Source: an uncultured Eubacteriales bacterium (GTDB taxonomy: Bacteria > Bacillota > Clostridia > Lachnospirales > Lachnospiraceae). From it: a stretch of 50,678 nt of DNA. This document shows, in pieces, positions 46,784 to 50,678 of the stretch. Positions within the stretch are counted from its first letter, which is position 1. Every line of letters starts with the position of its first letter. The position numbers and the translations under genes were made by a program. Location: NCBI GenBank assembly GCA_900319355.1, contig ONOC01000024.1, positions 1 through 50,678 of the forward strand. Reading direction: 5' to 3'. The notes beneath the pieces are model-generated. The model was not told the origin of the DNA. It searched no databases and saw only the letters and a list, made by a program, of their open reading frames with translations.

Positions 46784-48829
46784 ATGACGAGTAAAGTTGA
46801 TGAAGAAAGAAAAAAGTTTGAGGCCCGTCAGACGGAAGAAGAAAATAAATTCAACAGAGAACAGGAGGAAAAGTTCAGTCAGTTCGATAATGTCGTAGAT
46901 GACGAGACGAACGAGATCAAGGCTGATATCGATACCCTGATGCGTAAATACGACCGGGAGTCCAATACGAGAATCTGGGTCGGCAAGCCGAAGGTGGCCA
47001 TCAGTATCATTCTGGCCATGTTCTCCATCTGGTGCATCTATGTCACGCTGTTTGCCACCTTCCTGGAAGAGATCCGGCTGACATCGTTCATGGCGCTCAT
47101 CATTCTGATGGGATTTCTGATTTATCCTGCCCGTAAGGGCATGCAGAAGGCCAATTACATGCCTGTCGGCGACATCATTTTCATGATCGCCGGCACGGGA
47201 GCTTTTCTGTATTTCACAATGAATGCAAACCAGATCATCAATCAGGGAACGAGATTTACCTGGCCGCAGATCATCATCGGCATTATCGGTATAGCCGCAC
47301 TGATTGAGGTCACGAGGCGGTGTGTCGGTCTGCCGATTCTGTGTGTGGCGGGATTCTTTATCGTCTACGCTCTGGTGTACGGACTGACGAACCCGGCTTT
47401 CTTCGGGCGTGTCCGTTACCTGGTCAGAAATCTTTTCTATACCAAAGAGGGCATTCTTTCTACGCCGATCAATGTCTGCTCGAAATATATCGTTGTCTTC
47501 ATTATTTTCGGGGCATTTCTTGAGCGGACCGGAATTTCCAACTTCTTTATCAATCTTGCCAACTGTGTTGCCGGTCGTTTTGCGGGCGGACCTGCCAAAG
47601 TGGCCGTTATCTCCTCGGCACTCTGCGGCATGGTTTCCGGTTCATCCGTAGGAAACACCGTGACGACCGGTTCCGTTACGATTCCGATGATGAAAAAGAC
47701 CGGCTACCGCCCTGAATTTGCGGGCGCCGTAGAAGCGGCGGCATCGACCGGAGGACAGATCATGCCCCCGATCATGGGTGCTGCGGCATTCCTGATGGCT
47801 GATTTTGTCGGCGTGCCTTATTCCGATATTATCGGGAGAGCGGTCCTTCCGGCTATCCTGTACTTTACGGGTATTTTTATTTCCGTTCATCTGGAGGCAA
47901 AGAAGAACAACCTCAGAGGAATTCCGAAGGAAGATCTGCCGAAATTCCGCGATCTGATTAAAAAAATCTACCTGCTGCTTCCGCTGGTGATGCTCGTCAT
48001 CTGGGTTTCAGGCAACTTCATGACCATGCAGAGAGCAGCTTCGCTGGCGATTGTTCTGGCCATTGTCGTCAGTCTTTTCGACAGCGAGAACCGCATCACA
48101 CCGCACAAAATCCTCGATGCCCTTGAGGCAGGCGGCAAGAGCACAATCACGGTCGGTGCGGCCTGCGGCGTGGCGGGCATCATCTCCGGAACGATCACGA
48201 TGACAGGCCTTGCCAATGATCTGATCAACGGCATAGTGACCCTTGCCGGCGACCGGCTGATCATTGCGCTCGTACTGACCATGATCTGCTGCATTATCCT
48301 CGGCATGGGCGTTCCGACGACAGCGAACTACTGCATCATGGCTGCCACCACGGCACCGATCCTCATCCGGATGGGAGTTCCGACACTGGCGGCGCATTTC
48401 TTCGTTTTCTACTTCGGTATCGTTGCGGATATCACACCGCCGGTGGCACTCGCCGCCTATGCGGGATCCGCCATCGCGAAGTCCAACCCGATGAAAACGG
48501 CTGTCAATGCCTCAAAGCTGGCTGTGGCGGTCTTCATCGTACCGTATGTATTCTGCTATAATCCTTCGATGCTGCTGATTGATACGACCCCGCTGGCCGT
48601 TGTCCAGATCGCCGTGACATCCTTTATCGGCATCTTCGGTGTGGCAGCGGCACTGGAAGGCTACTGCTTCGCACATATGAACCCTGTGATGCGTATTGTC
48701 ATCGCCGCCGGCGGACTTCTGCTCATCATTCCGGGCGCTGTATCCGATCTGCTCGGCCTCGCCATCGTCGTCGGCTGCGTCATGATCCAGAGAGGCATCG
48801 CAGGAAGACAGAAAAAGGCGGCTGCATAA
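46784..48829 (+). CDS. TRAP transporter fused permease (4TM/12TM type)
   Basis: A 681-residue membrane protein joining the small (DctQ-like, four helices, about residues 75-170) and large (DctM-like, about 12 helices) subunits, the usual form that partners TAXI receptors. DctM motifs include GSSVGNTVTTGSVTIPMM, AAASTGGQIMPPIMGAAAF and GMGVPTTANYCIMAA. An unusual cytoplasmic N-terminus of about 65 residues is highly charged and predicted coiled-coil (EERKKFEARQTEEENKF). ATG 46784 is chosen because GAGGGGG ends 9 bases before it; ATG 46775 directly abuts that site. Transport is expected to be driven by a sodium gradient, which fits the sodium carriers at 20.5-23.6 kb. Confidence 0.93.
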   Translation: MTSKVDEERKKFEARQTEEENKFNREQEEKFSQFDNVVDDETNEIKADIDTLMRKYDRESNTRIWVGKPKVAISIILAMFSIWCIYVTLFATFLEEIRLTSFMALIILMGFLIYPARKGMQKANYMPVGDIIFMIAGTGAFLYFTMNANQIINQGTRFTWPQIIIGIIGIAALIEVTRRCVGLPILCVAGFFIVYALVYGLTNPAFFGRVRYLVRNLFYTKEGILSTPINVCSKYIVVFIIFGAFLERTGISNFFINLANCVAGRFAGGPAKVAVISSALCGMVSGSSVGNTVTTGSVTIPMMKKTGYRPEFAGAVEAAASTGGQIMPPIMGAAAFLMADFVGVPYSDIIGRAVLPAILYFTGIFISVHLEAKKNNLRGIPKEDLPKFRDLIKKIYLLLPLVMLVIWVSGNFMTMQRAASLAIVLAIVVSLFDSENRITPHKILDALEAGGKSTITVGAACGVAGIISGTITMTGLANDLINGIVTLAGDRLIIALVLTMICCIILGMGVPTTANYCIMAATTAPILIRMGVPTLAAHFFVFYFGIVADITPPVALAAYAGSAIAKSNPMKTAVNASKLAVAVFIVPYVFCYNPSMLLIDTTPLAVVQIAVTSFIGIFGVAAALEGYCFAHMNPVMRIVIAAGGLLLIIPGAVSDLLGLAIVVGCVMIQRGIAGRQKKAAA

Positions 48830-48884
48830 TCGGCGCCGGCCGGAAATCCGTTCTCATGTGTAAATGAAAACATCTCCGCGCCCC

Positions 48885-48914
48885 TTGTGCATCACAGAGA
48901 GAATTCGCTATAAT
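48885..48914 (+). promoter_or_regulatory. Promoter of guaA
   Basis: TTGTGC (48885-48890), 18-nt spacer, TATAAT (48909-48914). The leader of about 47 nt contains no visible purine riboswitch. Confidence 0.7.
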
Positions 48915-48967
48915 GAATGTGTTGCAGCAAAACGGTAGTACAGAAGAGTGACAGAAAAGGAAGACAG

Positions 48968-50524
48968 ATGGCACAGGAACAGCATGAAAAAGTGATCGTT
49001 ATCGATTATGGCGGTCAGTATAATCAGCTTGTGGCAAGGCGCGTGCGTGAATGCAGCGTGTACTGCGAGATTTTTTCCTACAGAACTCCCCTTGATGAAA
49101 TCCGGAAGCTGAACCCGAAGGGAATCATTCTCACGGGCGGTCCGAACAGCGTTTATGAGGAAGGTGCGGCATCCGCACCCGCGGAGCTGTTCGAAATGGG
49201 CATACCGGTTCTCGGTCTGTGTTATGGTGCACAGCTGATGCAGTATGTGCTCGGCGGTGATGTACAGCGTGCGGAAGACAGGGAATACGGGAAAACAGAA
49301 ATGAAGGTTGATGCGACGGACTCCGCACTGTTTGAGGATGTACCTGAGGAGAGCATCGTGTGGATGAGTCATAATGACTACATCACAAGGCTGGCGCCGG
49401 GCTTTACGACAGCGGCACATACGGCGAACTGCCCGTACGCGGCGGTAGCCGATGAAACGAGAAAACTGTACGGATTCCAGTTTCATCCGGAAGTGCTCCA
49501 CACACAGTACGGCACACAGATGATCCGGAACTTCGTATTAAAAATCTGCGGATGCTCCGGTGACTGGCGCATGGAGGATTTTGCCGAGCGCACCATTGAG
49601 GAGATCCGCGAGAAAGTCGGTGACGGAAAAGCACTCTGCGCGCTCTCGGGCGGTGTAGATTCATCGGTGGCAGCGGTTCTGATGTCCAGAGCGATCGGGA
49701 AGAATCTGACCTGCGTTTTCGTTGATCACGGGCTTCTCCGCAAGGATGAGGGCGATATGGTCTCCGAGGTCTTCGGTCCGGACGGTCCGTATGACCTGAA
49801 CTTTGTCCGCGTGGATGCCAGTGAGAAATTCTTCAGTGATCTGGCAGGCGTTACCGAACCGGAGAAGAAGAGAAAAATCATCGGCGAGGATTTTATCCGT
49901 GTCTTCGAAAAAGAAGCAAAGAAGATCGGTCATGTCGACTATCTGGTACAGGGCACGATCTATCCTGACGTGGTTGAATCAGGACTTGGCGGTGAATCCG
50001 CAAAAATCAAATCGCACCACAATGTCGGCGGTCTGCCGGACTATGTGGATTTTCGTGAGATCATCGAACCGCTTCGTTATCTCTTCAAGGATGAGGTGCG
50101 CAAAGTTGGCCGCCATCTCGGCATCCCGGAGAAACTCGTCAACCGTCAGCCGTTCCCGGGTCCGGGCCTCGGCATCCGGATTATCGGAGAGGTAACGCCG
50201 GAGAAGGTTAAAATCGTGCAGGATGCCGATGCCATCTTCCGTGAGGAAATGGAAAATGCGGGAATTAACAGGACAGCAAACCAGTATTACGCGGCGCTCA
50301 CGAATCTGCGTACCGTCGGTGTCATGGGAGACGAGAGGACATATGATTATGCCATTGCGCTCCGTGCCGTCAGCACAGTTGACTTCATGACGGCTGACGC
50401 TGTAGAGATTCCGTATCCGGTGCTGAAGAAAGTCACCAGCCGGATCGTCAACGAGGTGAGTCACGTCAACAGAGTATTCTACGACATCACGTCGAAGCCG
50501 CCGGGAACGATAGAGTTGGAATAA
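48968..50524 (+). CDS. guaA: GMP synthase (glutamine-hydrolysing)
   Basis: A 518-residue two-domain enzyme making GMP from XMP, ATP and glutamine. The glutaminase domain has C85 in GLCYGAQ and the FQFHPEV His-Glu pair. The synthetase PP-loop is LSGGVDSSV near residue 229, and the C-terminal dimerisation segment ends [11 protein letters not shown]. The family start ([18 protein letters not shown]) places the ATG at 48968, with AAAGGAAG upstream; the longer frame is not coding. It has its own promoter and terminator and is monocistronic. Confidence 0.97.
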   Translation: MAQEQHEKVIVIDYGGQYNQLVARRVRECSVYCEIFSYRTPLDEIRKLNPKGIILTGGPNSVYEEGAASAPAELFEMGIPVLGLCYGAQLMQYVLGGDVQRAEDREYGKTEMKVDATDSALFEDVPEESIVWMSHNDYITRLAPGFTTAAHTANCPYAAVADETRKLYGFQFHPEVLHTQYGTQMIRNFVLKICGCSGDWRMEDFAERTIEEIREKVGDGKALCALSGGVDSSVAAVLMSRAIGKNLTCVFVDHGLLRKDEGDMVSEVFGPDGPYDLNFVRVDASEKFFSDLAGVTEPEKKRKIIGEDFIRVFEKEAKKIGHVDYLVQGTIYPDVVESGLGGESAKIKSHHNVGGLPDYVDFREIIEPLRYLFKDEVRKVGRHLGIPEKLVNRQPFPGPGLGIRIIGEVTPEKVKIVQDADAIFREEMENAGINRTANQYYAALTNLRTVGVMGDERTYDYAIALRAVSTVDFMTADAVEIPYPVLKKVTSRIVNEVSHVNRVFYDITSKPPGTIELE

Positions 50525-50530
50525 ATGTTA

Positions 50531-50571
50531 AAAGTCCGGAAACCAGCATAAACACTGGGATTCCGGGCTTT
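50531..50571 (+). terminator. Intrinsic terminator after guaA
   Basis: A stem with small internal mismatches (CCGGAA 50536-50541 with TTCCGG 50561-50566, CCAG with CTGG, AAG with CTT) followed by a T run. From 50575 to the end (50678) I see no gene, promoter or repeat that I can support. Confidence 0.8.
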
Positions 50572-50678
50572 TTCTATGTCTCGTGAGTACATTTTTCAAA
50601 AAAAGATTCGGCGTTTACCGACCACCCTTTTTGCCTGAAAACGGAACCACCTATTTACCTCCGTCTGTGAAGGTGAAT

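Noticed and set aside
48841-48967. Purine riboswitch upstream of guaA
   Set aside because: Searched for the conserved purine aptamer core sequences and paired arms; none were seen in the short leader.
50575-50678. Possible start of a mobile element at the right edge
   Set aside because: The sequence is A/T-mixed with no motif, inverted repeat or frame that can be supported in this short stretch.

Overview
The window reads as chromosomal DNA of a fairly GC-rich low-G+C-Gram-positive type bacterium (Bacillota, Clostridia, most likely Lachnospiraceae-like). The evidence is the gene set and its order: a meso-DAP type MurE, the Firmicute cluster priA-def-fmt-rsmB-rlmN-prpC-prkC-rsgA-rpe-thiN, an ECF thiamine S-component behind a TPP riboswitch, pyruvate phosphate dikinase next to glycolytic genes, strong AGGAGG-type ribosome sites and sigma-A-like promoters. 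Almost all genes are on the + strand. No rRNA, prophage, insertion sequence or CRISPR array was seen.

Layout. 1-1.9 kb: palindromic DNA and a minus-strand GH13 alpha-glucosidase. 2.0-5.5 kb: an ABC-F ATPase, two small proteins of unknown function and a GGDEF protein that looks frameshifted or internally deleted. 5.8-19.5 kb: a long housekeeping operon from murE through thiN, covering cell wall, replication restart, N-terminal formyl-Met handling, rRNA modification, PASTA kinase/phosphatase signalling, ribosome assembly, the pentose phosphate pathway and thiamine. A YugP-type zinc protease lies between fmt and rsmB, and an intrinsic terminator lies between prkC and rsgA. 19.5-23.6 kb: glucokinase, SstT and NhaC sodium-coupled transporters. 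23.7-26.3 kb: minus-strand pncB and a nitroreductase. 26.6-28.5 kb: a CDF metal transporter, a long imperfect palindrome, and a tRNA cluster Glu-Thr-Met-Asp. 28.5-32.4 kb: the least-described part, a condensation-like acyltransferase, a zinc-ribbon membrane protein (DUF6320-like), a pectinacetylesterase/Notum-like hydrolase and a small acidic-tailed membrane protein. 32.6-37.2 kb: a short XerD-like recombinase, an Rrf2/IscR regulator, a cysteine desulfurase carrying a roughly 206-residue acidic low-complexity insertion, and mnmA. 37.4-43.4 kb: gap, pgk, tpiA and ppdK, with codon use typical of highly expressed genes. 43.6-50.5 kb: TPP riboswitch-thiT, a SprA-related putative metalloprotease, a TAXI-TRAP transporter pair and guaA.

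Two observations stand out as possibly undescribed. First, the cysteine desulfurase is split by a long disordered-looking insert and sits directly before mnmA without an iscU gene between them. Second, the acyltransferase / DUF6320-like / esterase cassette may be an envelope acylation-deacylation module. All assignments come from reading motifs, lengths and context; no database search was run.
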